In this document: in pieces, positions 1-7,615 of the stretch
Layout: each line of letters begins with the position of its first letter
How positions within the stretch are numbered: the first letter of the stretch is position 1
NCBI GenBank assembly: GCA_900763995.1
Contig: CAAFMK010000062.1
Coordinates: 1 to 15,732, forward strand
Source: an uncultured Oscillospiraceae bacterium
GTDB lineage: Bacteria; Bacillota; Clostridia; Oscillospirales; Oscillospiraceae
DNA length: 15,732 nucleotides
Reading direction: 5' to 3'
Made by a program: the position numbers and the translations under genes
The notes under the pieces: generated by a model
The model's input: the letters and a program-made list of their open reading frames with translations, nothing else
Told to the model about the DNA's origin: nothing
The model's database searches: none

Positions 1-46
1 ATGGCTTAGTGTACAATAATAAAATATTTTGGCATACTTTGGATGA

Positions 47-1624
47 ATGGGGGGATCTGCCCTGGAAGAACAGCACAATAGTGCAGCAAAAACCATAAGT
101 TTTGTCATGGCGGTCACACTGCTGGGCAAGGTGTTAGGCCTGTATCGGGATCGACTGCTGGCCATCCACTACAGTGTGGGGCCGGAGGCCAGTGCCTTTT
201 TTACCGCCAGCCGAATCCCTCGTGTGTTTTTTGATGCTGTCTTTGCTTCGGCCATTGCGGCCTGCTTGATGCCGGTGTTCAGTGAGTATCTGGAGAAAAA
301 GGGAAAGGAGGAGGCGTATCGCTTTGCCGGGCAGTTTATTACGGTCATCGCCCTGCTCACAGGTGTGTTGACATTGGTGGGAATGGCCTTTCCAGAGCCA
401 ATGGTGGCCCTGTTTGCCGACTATGAGGAGCCCCAGCTGGTATCCCTGTCCGTCTCTTTGACAAGGGTCATGTTTCCAACGGTGCTCTTTTCTGGCATAG
501 CCTTTTCATTGGTGGGTGTGCTTCAGGCCCTCAACCACTTTACTGCGCCTGCCCTGATGTCCACTGTGTCCAATCTGGTCATCATTGCCTACTTTTTTGG
601 ATTGAATGACCGGTTTGGTATCTACGGACTGGCGGGGGCCTACCTGCTGGGCTGGCTGCTGCAAGGGGTCATACAGGGCCCGCCCCTGGCACGGCTGGGC
701 TACCGCTTTCACCCCAGCCTGAAGCTGAGGTCAGAGGGGATGAAAAAGGTATTTTGTCTGATGGGGCCAGTGATGGTGTCCACCTGGATCCAGCCCATTA
801 CACAGGCCATCAGCTCCCGCTTTGGCTCCAGACTGTACGGGGGCGGTGGAGTGGCGGCACTGGAGTACGCCTCAAATCTCTATTTGGTGATTGCGGGCAC
901 ATTTATCCTGTCTGTGACCAATGTGATATTTCCCAAGCTGTCCCGTCTGACGGCGGGGGGCAGAGCGGTGGAGTTCCAGGAGACCATGCGCCAGACCACC
1001 CATACCAGCCTGTTTTTTGTCCTGCCCATGTCCGCTGGCCTGATGGTGGTGGCTCGCCCCCTTGTCTCTCTGGTCTATGGTGGAGGGGAGTTTGATGCCT
1101 TTTCCATCGACATCACAGCCACAGCCCTCACATGGATGTCTCTTGGCATGGTGGGCTTTGCCCTGCAAAATGTACTCAGCCGGGCCTGTTTTGCCCAACA
1201 AAACGGGCGGGGGCCACTGGTGGCCGGCATGAGCTCCATTGTGGTCAATATTTTGCTGTGTATGCTGCTGACCAGCCGTTTTCATGTGGCTGGTCTGGCG
1301 GTGGCCACTGCCATAACCTCTACAGTGTACGCCCTTTTGCTCCTGATCCCCATGCAGCGCAGGGGACAGGGGGTACTAAACCGGGAGATGGTGGTGGATC
1401 TGTTCAAGATGCTCCTGTGTACCCTGGGCATGGGGCTGTGTGCCTATCTGGTGCTGCGGGGGACAGGGGAGCTGATCCCCACCCATAAGCTGGGAGAGGT
1501 CTTGTCCCTTGCCCTGTGTGCCATATCTGGAGCGGCAGTCTATTTCCTGATGGCTCTGGCAATGGGGCTGGAGGAGACCAGGGTGTTTGTCTCCCTAGTG
1601 AAAAAAATCCTGAAGCGAGGTTAA
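47..1624 (+). CDS. murJ: MurJ/MviN-family lipid-linked precursor flippase
   Basis: This is a 525-residue polytopic membrane protein of the MVF branch of the MOP exporter superfamily. The family moves undecaprenyl-linked sugars, classically lipid II, from the inner to the outer leaflet. About 14 hydrophobic helices run along the whole length. The N-terminal block (K28, R34, then SRIPRVFFD at 55-63) and the PITQAISSRFGSRLYGGGG-like loop near 250-270 are typical of clostridial members. The ATG at 47 follows a TGA directly and has only a weak ribosome site (GGA); no better in-frame start is visible, and a TACAAT at 12-17 could be a -10 box. The stop lies 3 bases before the next gene, so it heads an operon of polysaccharide genes. 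It could be the housekeeping lipid II flippase or a flippase dedicated to the polymer made by its neighbours; the context favours the second. The family call is firm, the substrate is inference. Confidence 0.88.
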   Translation: MGGSALEEQHNSAAKTISFVMAVTLLGKVLGLYRDRLLAIHYSVGPEASAFFTASRIPRVFFDAVFASAIAACLMPVFSEYLEKKGKEEAYRFAGQFITVIALLTGVLTLVGMAFPEPMVALFADYEEPQLVSLSVSLTRVMFPTVLFSGIAFSLVGVLQALNHFTAPALMSTVSNLVIIAYFFGLNDRFGIYGLAGAYLLGWLLQGVIQGPPLARLGYRFHPSLKLRSEGMKKVFCLMGPVMVSTWIQPITQAISSRFGSRLYGGGGVAALEYASNLYLVIAGTFILSVTNVIFPKLSRLTAGGRAVEFQETMRQTTHTSLFFVLPMSAGLMVVARPLVSLVYGGGEFDAFSIDITATALTWMSLGMVGFALQNVLSRACFAQQNGRGPLVAGMSSIVVNILLCMLLTSRFHVAGLAVATAITSTVYALLLLIPMQRRGQGVLNREMVVDLFKMLLCTLGMGLCAYLVLRGTGELIPTHKLGEVLSLALCAISGAAVYFLMALAMGLEETRVFVSLVKKILKRG

Positions 1625-1627
1625 GCC

Positions 1628-3088
1628 ATGGAACAAGTAAAGCAAGTATTAGGTGCCAGTGTGATCTGGAGGGGATTGATGGCCCTTTGCCTATGGGTGG
1701 GAAATCAGTGGGAGCGCAGCGGTGTGATCCAGTGGTTCCTCCACCCGGTGGGATGGTCACCTGCCGCCTCAGAAAGCAGCATTTTTTTTCGGCTGTGGAC
1801 GGTAATCCGTGGGGCGCTGTGCTGGCTGTATGAGCATCTTCATTTGGATGTGCTGTTTAAGGGGAGTGTGTTCACAAAAACATGGGTATGGTGCACCATT
1901 CCGGTGGTGGTGGCACCCATGCTGGCCATTTCCAGCCCGTCTATGGTCGTGCTGGGGCTGTGTGCCATTGGATATGCCTCCTTACTGCTGAATCTGGTTC
2001 GGGATCGCAGCCGTCAGTTGGTCTGGTCTCCCATCCATCGCTATATTATTTTGTACGCTGCTGTCTATATGGCGGGCACCGTGTTTTCCGTCAATTTGGC
2101 GGGCAGCTTAAAGCCCGGACTGTTGTCCATTGCCTTTATCCTCTTTTCCATTGTGCTCAGTAATGCCGTTGAGGGGCGCAGACAGCTGGATACCCTCATT
2201 GTGCTGATGGTTTTGGCCGGAACGGCGGTGGCCGGGTACGGAATTCTCCAGTATCTGTTTGGCTGGGGCTATCAGTCAGCTGCCTGGGTGGACAGCGACA
2301 TGTTCTCCTCTATCAGCTTCCGGGTGCCCTCCACGCTGGAAAATCCCAATATGCTGGGGCAGTATCTGATCCTGCTCATCCCGGTGGGTGGGGCCAAGCT
2401 GCTCTCAGCCAAAGACTGGCTGAGCCGTGGATTTTACTTTGTCTGCTGTGGCATTATGTGCGTGTGTATGATCCTCACCTTCTCTCGGGGCGCATGGCTG
2501 GGTCTGCTTTTTGCAGGCATGGTCTTTGTGCTGTTTTTAAATCCAAGGCTTATCCTGTTGGCCCCATTTGCCCTGGTGGCTTTGTACTTTGTACTGCCAG
2601 AGGCGGTGATTTCCCGGTTTACCAGCATTGGTAATTTGGGGGACAACTCCACATCCTACCGGGTCTTTATCTGGATGGGTGTGCTGGCGATGCTGAAGGA
2701 CTACTGGATGTGTGGCATTGGGCCGGGGGATGGGGCCTTTAATATGGTCTATCCGGCGTACAGCTACAACCAGATCGTGGCCCCCCACTCACACAACCTG
2801 TTTTTGCAGATCATCTGTGATGCGGGCATCGTGGCGCTGGTGGTGTTCCTAATCCTACTGTTTGTCTACTTCCGTATGATGTGCTCCGCCATCAGCCGGG
2901 AGAAGAACTGGGCCAGACGAATGCTCCAGATTGCATTTACAGCAGGTGTGTGTGGCTTTTTGGTGCAGGCAATGACGGACTACTCCTTCTATAACTACCG
3001 GGTTATGTTCCTGTTTTGGGCGTATTTGGCACTGGGTGGTCTGTCTGTCCGACGCACACAGATGCCAGAGGGGGGACTGCGGAAATGA
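1628..3088 (+). CDS. O-antigen ligase/polymerase (Wzy/WaaL)-family membrane protein
   Basis: This 486-residue membrane protein has 10 or more predicted helices. Family members join lipid-linked glycans on the outer face of the membrane, either as polymerase (Wzy) or as ligase (WaaL). The Wzy_C signature is clear: LTFSRGAWLGL in the middle, GIGPGDGAF, and then the outer loop with PHSHN at 386-390 followed by LFLQIICDAGI. The H-x-H-N pair and the arginine of FSRG are the residues expected to be functional in the family. About 80 N-terminal residues, partly amphipathic and rich in Trp, precede the first clear helix pair and are not part of the core fold. It starts 3 bases after the flippase gene, and its stop overlaps the next start in an ATGA. 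From sequence alone, polymerase and ligase cannot be told apart. Confidence 0.87.
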   Translation: MEQVKQVLGASVIWRGLMALCLWVGNQWERSGVIQWFLHPVGWSPAASESSIFFRLWTVIRGALCWLYEHLHLDVLFKGSVFTKTWVWCTIPVVVAPMLAISSPSMVVLGLCAIGYASLLLNLVRDRSRQLVWSPIHRYIILYAAVYMAGTVFSVNLAGSLKPGLLSIAFILFSIVLSNAVEGRRQLDTLIVLMVLAGTAVAGYGILQYLFGWGYQSAAWVDSDMFSSISFRVPSTLENPNMLGQYLILLIPVGGAKLLSAKDWLSRGFYFVCCGIMCVCMILTFSRGAWLGLLFAGMVFVLFLNPRLILLAPFALVALYFVLPEAVISRFTSIGNLGDNSTSYRVFIWMGVLAMLKDYWMCGIGPGDGAFNMVYPAYSYNQIVAPHSHNLFLQIICDAGIVALVVFLILLFVYFRMMCSAISREKNWARRMLQIAFTAGVCGFLVQAMTDYSFYNYRVMFLFWAYLALGGLSVRRTQMPEGGLRK

Positions 3089-4224
3089 TAAGGGTGCTCA
3101 ATATCATCAGTGATACCAATATTGGCGGCGCAGGCCGGGTCATTTTGAATTACCTCAAATATACAAATAGAGCCCAGTTTGAAACCATGGTCGCTGTTCC
3201 AAGGGGCAGCTTGCTGAAAGAGCCTCTGGAACAGGCGGGGGCCCAGGTATATGAGGTGGACGGCATGGCAGACCGCTCCTATCACAAAGAGGATATTGGC
3301 CTGCTGCGGGAGCTGGTGGAGCGGGTGAAGCCAGATCTTGTCCATACCCATGGCTCCCTGTCCGGCCGGATTGCTGCCAAGCGGTGCCATGTGCCGGTGG
3401 TCTACAGCCGACACTCTGCCTTTCCAGTGCCTGCAAAGCTGAAATATCCCCCGGGTCGGTGGGTCAATAAACTGATCAATGAGCACTATGCTGACCGTAT
3501 TATTGCTGTCAGCCCAGCCACCCGGGATAATCTGATGGAGGGTGGCATCTCACCTAGGAAAATCACTGTGGTGATGAACGGAGTGGCCCCCGTGCCCCAG
3601 ACCACACAGGAGGATCGTATGGCGCTCCGAGCCAGTCTGAACATCCCAGGGGATGTGGTGGTGTTTGGTATCCTGGCCCGGCTGGAGGACTATAAGGGCC
3701 ACCTGTATCTGGTGGAGGCGGCCAAGCGCTTAAAGGACAAGGGGCGCATGGATTTTTGTGTTTTGATCGCTGGCACAGGTGCGTTTGAGCAGGAGATTGC
3801 CCAGGAAATAAACAGGGTTGGGGTGTCTGATGTGGTGCGTATGCTGGGGTTTCGCTCAGATGTGACAGAGCTTCTGAATGTGCTCAATGTCCAGCTCAAT
3901 GCCTCCTATGGAACAGAGGCCACCTCCATGGCACTGTTGGAGGGGATGAGCCTGGGACTGCCCTCCATCGCTAGCAACTATGGGGGAAATCCCTGGGTTG
4001 TCCGTGATGGAGAGAACGGCCTGCTGTTTCAAAGCCGAAATACTCAGGCGCTGGCCAAGGCCATGGAGCAGCTGATGGATCACCCCCAAAAGCGGGCAGC
4101 TATGGGTCAGAAAGCCCAGGAGATATTCCAAAGTGAATTTACCGGAGAGGTCTTTGCCAGAAATACGGAGCGGGTCTATCTGGATATTCTGAAAGGAGCA
4201 AATCATGGAAGAGAACAAATTTAA
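3085..4224 (+). CDS. GT4-family glycosyltransferase
   Basis: This is a 379-residue cytoplasmic or membrane-associated retaining glycosyltransferase of the GT-B fold. The N-terminal acceptor domain has the glycine-rich loop SDTNIGGAGRV (about 8-18). The C-terminal nucleotide-sugar domain starts near ILARLEDYKGHLYL and carries AGTGAFEQEI. It also has the E-x7-E motif, with E278 and E286 in GTEATSMALLEGMSLGLP. The open frame extends upstream to 3016, but that part lies inside the preceding gene. The start at 3085 was chosen because its ATGA overlaps the upstream stop, a purine-rich AGAGGGGGG lies ahead of it, and MIRVLNIISDTNIGG is the usual N-terminus. The last 20 bases overlap the next gene. 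The product probably adds one sugar of the repeat unit; donor and acceptor cannot be read from the sequence. Confidence 0.9.
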   Translation: MIRVLNIISDTNIGGAGRVILNYLKYTNRAQFETMVAVPRGSLLKEPLEQAGAQVYEVDGMADRSYHKEDIGLLRELVERVKPDLVHTHGSLSGRIAAKRCHVPVVYSRHSAFPVPAKLKYPPGRWVNKLINEHYADRIIAVSPATRDNLMEGGISPRKITVVMNGVAPVPQTTQEDRMALRASLNIPGDVVVFGILARLEDYKGHLYLVEAAKRLKDKGRMDFCVLIAGTGAFEQEIAQEINRVGVSDVVRMLGFRSDVTELLNVLNVQLNASYGTEATSMALLEGMSLGLPSIASNYGGNPWVVRDGENGLLFQSRNTQALAKAMEQLMDHPQKRAAMGQKAQEIFQSEFTGEVFARNTERVYLDILKGANHGREQI

Positions 4225-4711
4225 ATTTCGCCTGCGCCTGAACCTGTTTGATGGCATCATTCTGGTTCTTGTGCTGGCTGTGGGAGGGCTGCTGCTGTGG
4301 ACACGGCTCAAGCCTGATACAAATGGAGGGGGCGCAGCACCGGTCACCTCTACAGTGCAGTACATAGTGCGGTTTCAGCGCTGGCCTGAGGGGACAAGCA
4401 GCCTCATTGAGGCTGGGGATCAGGTGATAGACAACATCAAAAACTATGAGATGGGAAATATCATCTCCTATGAGGTGATCCCAGCCACCTATGAGGTGCT
4501 GGATCACACCAACCATCAGTATGTCCAGGCAGAGATCGACGGGTATGAGGATATTTTAGTGACCATTGAGTCCCCCTGTATTGAGTCTGACGAGGGCTTC
4601 ATTCTGGGTGGCGGCTATGAGCTTCGTGTTGGTGTGACAACCTATATCAAGAGTGAAGGCTATATGGCCAGCGGTCCTGTAGTCCATGTGGAACGGGGGG
4701 GACAGGCATGA
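4205..4711 (+). CDS. DUF4330-like single-pass membrane protein (first of tandem pair)
   Basis: This 168-residue protein has a basic N-terminal tail (KFKFRLRLN), one membrane helix (about residues 14-33, LFDGIILVLVLAVGGLLLW), and then an extracytoplasmic domain of about 130 residues with alternating strand-like segments. The helix-then-beta layout, and blocks such as TVQYIVRF, EAGDQVIDN and GGGYELRVG, line up with the next gene product (TITYQVVAEG, HEGDKVYDL, NRVYDLGVN), so the two are paralogues. The second is a recognisable DUF4330 protein; this one is the more divergent. A GAAAGGAG ribosome site at about 4191-4198 fixes the ATG at 4205, inside the end of the glycosyltransferase gene. The stop overlaps the next start in ATGA. 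No catalytic motif is seen. A scaffold or accessory role in polymer assembly at the membrane is inference from the operon. Confidence 0.75.
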   Translation: MEENKFKFRLRLNLFDGIILVLVLAVGGLLLWTRLKPDTNGGGAAPVTSTVQYIVRFQRWPEGTSSLIEAGDQVIDNIKNYEMGNIISYEVIPATYEVLDHTNHQYVQAEIDGYEDILVTIESPCIESDEGFILGGGYELRVGVTTYIKSEGYMASGPVVHVERGGQA

Positions 4712-5202
4712 AAATAATCGATCAGAACGGACGCCTGTTCGGCAAAATCAGCATCATTGATGTATTGGCCATCCTTGTGGTGGCAGTTTTGGCTGTGGGT
4801 CTGTATGTAAAGGGCAACCAGCCCCACACCAGTAATAAGGTGGCCACCAAAACGATCACCTATCAGGTGGTAGCAGAGGGCATCCCCAAGTATTTGCAGG
4901 AGAACATCCATGAGGGGGACAAGGTCTACGATCTGGATTACGCCAGCGGTGGCAGCCCTCTGGGTGAAATTACAGAGATAGAGGTGCAGCCCAGCAGCAA
5001 GATGGCCACCTTCTCAGACGGTACTATGGGACGGGCTGAGGTGGAGGACGGAGTGAATCTGCTGCTGACCATCAAGGGAGAAGGACTGGTCAGTGATCGT
5101 GGATATGCCCTGAATCGTGTGTATGATCTGGGCGTCAACTCTGCAAGAACCTACTATACCAAGTACGCTGAGTTCAAAATTACAGTCACCAAGATTTTTT
5201 AA
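4708..5202 (+). CDS. DUF4330 domain membrane protein (second of tandem pair)
   Basis: This 164-residue protein has the typical DUF4330 N-terminus (MKIIDQNGRLFGKISIIDV), which places a short cytoplasmic segment before one membrane helix (about 17-36, DVLAILVVAVLAVGLYV). The remaining ~125 residues form a predicted beta-rich domain outside the membrane, with GDKVYDL, LGEITEIEV, LLLTIKGEG and DRGYALNRVYDLGVNSA. It starts in an ATGA overlap with the upstream paralogue. A 29-base gap with a strong ribosome site separates it from the fusion gene downstream, so co-transcription is likely. DUF4330 has no assigned function that I know of. Its repeated presence next to a ligase/polymerase and a pyruvyl transferase suggests a part in surface polymer export or assembly, but this is inference. 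Confidence 0.85.
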   Translation: MKIIDQNGRLFGKISIIDVLAILVVAVLAVGLYVKGNQPHTSNKVATKTITYQVVAEGIPKYLQENIHEGDKVYDLDYASGGSPLGEITEIEVQPSSKMATFSDGTMGRAEVEDGVNLLLTIKGEGLVSDRGYALNRVYDLGVNSARTYYTKYAEFKITVTKIF

Positions 5203-5231
5203 TTGTGAAGTGAAACATAGGAGGGGCAGCA

Positions 5232-7442
5232 ATGAAGATATTGATGGCCACTATGGGCCTGGATATCGGCGGAGCAGAGACCCACATCGTAGAGCTGTCT
5301 AAGGAATTGAAAAAACAGGGCCATGAGATTATCATCGTCTCCAATGGCGGTGTGTATGTGCCAGAGGTCGAAAAGGCGGGGATTCGCCACTACAAAGCAC
5401 CTATGCATCGGCGGAATACAGGGGACATGATGCGCTCCCGAAGGCTGCTGAAAGAGGTCATCCAAAAAGAAGACCCTGATCTGGTACACGCCCACGCACG
5501 GATTCCGGCGTTTTTGTGTGGCACACTTCAGTCCGCTTTGAAATTTCCCTTTGTTACCACCGCCCACTGGGTATTTGAGACAAAGGGTATGCTCCGCTAC
5601 CTGACCAACTGGGGACAGCGGACAATTGCGGTATCTGATGACATCAAGTCATATTTGATGCGGGAGTACAATGTTTCAGGGCGAAATATTACAGTGACGG
5701 TCAATGGCATTGACACAGATAAATTCTCCCCCATGATTTCCAGACAGCGGATCATGGAGGAGCTCCATCTTGACCCAAGTAAACCAGTGATCTCCTATGT
5801 CAGCCGTATGGACGAGGATCGGGCATTGGTGGCACGGCATCTCATTCAGATCGCCCCCGATCTGCACCAGGAATTTCCCGGGATTCAGCTCATTATCACA
5901 GGCGGTGGGAATGTTTTCCAGGAGCTGAAAGAGCAGTCTGACCAGATCAACCAGCAGCTGGGCTATCAGTGTATTGTGATGACCGGCCCACGGACAGGCA
6001 TCAATGAGATTGCAGCCGCTGGGGATCTGTTTGTTGGTGTGTCCCGCTCTGCCCTGGAGGCCATGTCAGCTGCAAAACCTGTTATCGTAGCTGGCAATGA
6101 GGGGTATCAGGGGCTGTTTGGCCCAGATCAGCTGGAGGAGGCTCAGGCCGGCAATTTCTGCTGTCGTGGTCTGCCCCTCTCCACACCAGAACAGCTGAAA
6201 AGAGATGTGATCCATGCCTTGCACCTGTCTGATGAAGAGAAGAGGGAGCTGGGGGCCTATGGCCGTCAGGTCATTTTTGATTTCTACTCAGTGCATCGGA
6301 TGGCGGGGGACTGTCTCCAGGTATATGAGCAGGTGCGCAGAAGAAAGTATAATGTGGTGATGAGCGGCTACTATGGATTTGAAAATGCCGGAGATGATGC
6401 CATTTTAGATTCCATTCAGCAGGCCATTCGAGAGGCCAGTGACGAGGTTGCGGTGACAGTCCTCTCCAAAAATCCAGCTCTGACCCAAAGCCAGTATGGA
6501 TTGGCCGCCATCCCACGGTTTCGATTCTTCCGGGTTCTTCATGCCCTGCGGCACGGGGATGCGCTCTTATCCGGGGGCGGAAGTCTACTTCAGGACACCA
6601 CCTCTACCCGCTCTTTGCTCTACTACCTGTCTGTGATCCGCTGCGCTCAGATGATGGGAAAGCCTGTCATGCTGTATGCCAACGGCATTGGCCCGGTGTG
6701 TAAGCCGGCCAACCGCAGACGGGTCAAGCGTGTGGTGGAGAAAGCAGCGCTGGTCACCCTGCGTGACCACAGATCTATGCAGGAGCTGCAGGAGATGGGG
6801 GTACAGCGTTCCGATGTGGTGGTGACGGCAGACCCTGTGTTCCATCTGGATGCGGCTCCAAAGGAGCGCTCCCAGGAGTTGATCTGTTCCACCGGGATTC
6901 GGACAGACCACCCATTTGTAGTGGTGTCGGTGCGTGACTGGGTCAATTTGAAGGATTTTTATGGGCAGCTGGCGGTGGTATGTGACCATCTGTACCAGAC
7001 CCATGGGGTTGAGATCCTGTTTTTGTTGATGCAGCCCAGTCGGGATCGGGAGGCCACCCAACGGGTGCGTGAGCGGATGAAAGCCCCCTCATACCAGCTG
7101 GATGCCCCCTGTACCCCCAGGGAGCTGATGGGCGTGCTGGGGGAGGCCAAGCTGTGCCTGGCCATGCGGCTGCACACCCTGATTTTTGCAGCGAGGATGG
7201 CGGTACCTGCCCTTGGACTGGTCTACGACCCCAAGGTAGACAGCTACTTGAAGGAGTTGGATTTGCCCTCCGCTGGCCATGTGGAGCACTTTGATGTGGA
7301 GGAGGCAATCCGTTGTGCAGATGAGATGATGGCCGACTATGACAATGTTTTGTCCCGTCTGCAAATAAAGTCAGATCAGCTGGCCCAGTCCGCCAGAGAA
7401 AATGAGCGGCTGCTGTTGGAAATGCTGGAGAAAAACCGATGA
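5232..7442 (+). CDS. csaB: Fusion of GT4-like glycosyltransferase and CsaB polysaccharide pyruvyl transferase
   Basis: This 736-residue protein has two domains. Residues 1 to about 371 form a GT4-like GT-B fold: GLDIGGAETHIVELSKEL at the N-terminus, NGIDTDKF, YVSRMDEDRALVARHL and SRSALEAMSAAKPVIVAG. The first Glu of the usual E-x7-E motif is a Val here (VGVSRSALE). Residues about 373-736 are a CsaB-type pyruvyl transferase: NVVMSGYYGFENAGDDAILD (374-393), LSGGGSLLQD, NGIGPV, DPVF and AMRLHTLIFAARMAVPALGL with YDPKVDSYL. CsaB transfers pyruvate from phosphoenolpyruvate to a sugar of the secondary cell-wall polymer, making the ketal that SLH domains bind. The start has a strong site, TAGGAGGGG, at 5218-5226. 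It is the last gene of the operon and is followed by a terminator. The fusion implies that sugar addition and pyruvylation are coupled; this is inference. Confidence 0.9.
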   Translation: MKILMATMGLDIGGAETHIVELSKELKKQGHEIIIVSNGGVYVPEVEKAGIRHYKAPMHRRNTGDMMRSRRLLKEVIQKEDPDLVHAHARIPAFLCGTLQSALKFPFVTTAHWVFETKGMLRYLTNWGQRTIAVSDDIKSYLMREYNVSGRNITVTVNGIDTDKFSPMISRQRIMEELHLDPSKPVISYVSRMDEDRALVARHLIQIAPDLHQEFPGIQLIITGGGNVFQELKEQSDQINQQLGYQCIVMTGPRTGINEIAAAGDLFVGVSRSALEAMSAAKPVIVAGNEGYQGLFGPDQLEEAQAGNFCCRGLPLSTPEQLKRDVIHALHLSDEEKRELGAYGRQVIFDFYSVHRMAGDCLQVYEQVRRRKYNVVMSGYYGFENAGDDAILDSIQQAIREASDEVAVTVLSKNPALTQSQYGLAAIPRFRFFRVLHALRHGDALLSGGGSLLQDTTSTRSLLYYLSVIRCAQMMGKPVMLYANGIGPVCKPANRRRVKRVVEKAALVTLRDHRSMQELQEMGVQRSDVVVTADPVFHLDAAPKERSQELICSTGIRTDHPFVVVSVRDWVNLKDFYGQLAVVCDHLYQTHGVEILFLLMQPSRDREATQRVRERMKAPSYQLDAPCTPRELMGVLGEAKLCLAMRLHTLIFAARMAVPALGLVYDPKVDSYLKELDLPSAGHVEHFDVEEAIRCADEMMADYDNVLSRLQIKSDQLAQSARENERLLLEMLEKNR

Positions 7443-7458
7443 GCGGCCAGTAGCATTC

Positions 7459-7502
7459 AGTCCCCTGATGCAGAAAGAAATCTCTGCTGTCAGGGGGCTT
7501 TT
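7459..7502 (+). terminator. Intrinsic terminator of the polysaccharide operon
   Basis: A hairpin begins 17 bases after the fusion-gene stop. Its 10-base arms, AGTCCCCTGA (7459-7468) and TCAGGGGGCT (7490-7499), pair with one G-T wobble. An inner GCAGA/TCTGC pair (7470-7474 with 7483-7487) extends the stem. A run of four T closes it. No alternative structure is evident. Confidence 0.85.
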
Positions 7503-7549
7503 GCAAATATCAGAAAGAAATTGTGTCTCAGCGCGGGAAGTCCATTTTC

Positions 7550-7578
7550 TTTACAAATGGAGTAAACTGCGCTATACT
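7550..7578 (+). promoter_or_regulatory. Sigma-A-type promoter of the zinc transporter operon
   Basis: TTTACA (7550-7555) and TATACT (7573-7578) are separated by 17 bases, close to the consensus on both boxes. The start of transcription would lie near 7585, about 30 bases before the ATG at 7616. TTTAC-N7-GTAAA forms an inverted repeat over the -35 box and spacer, which could be an operator. It does not match the Zur or AdcR boxes I know. Confidence 0.75.
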
Positions 7579-7615
7579 ATACAAAATAAACCAATGCTTT
7601 GTGCAAGGAGGCTAT

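Noticed and set aside
43..81. Tiny 12-codon frame starting at ATG 43 ahead of murJ as a leader peptide
   Set aside because: It overlaps the murJ start in another frame, has no ribosome site and could arise by chance.
3016..3084. Longer N-terminus for the GT4 gene from 3016
   Set aside because: It lies wholly within the ligase/polymerase gene. The start at 3085 has the ATGA overlap and the family-typical N-terminus.
6943..7506. 187-residue open frame on the - strand opposite the CsaB domain
   Set aside because: It is Pro/His/Ser-rich shadow translation, antisense to a conserved domain, and its upstream end crosses the operon terminator.
7523..7615. Longer N-terminus for the zinc-binding lipoprotein
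   Set aside because: It would include the promoter boxes and displace the signal peptide. AAGGAGG before ATG 7616 settles the start.
7545..7615. Zur- or AdcR-type zinc operator before znuA
   Set aside because: No match to the known inverted repeats of these regulators; only the TTTAC/GTAAA dyad, which is also at an unrelated promoter.
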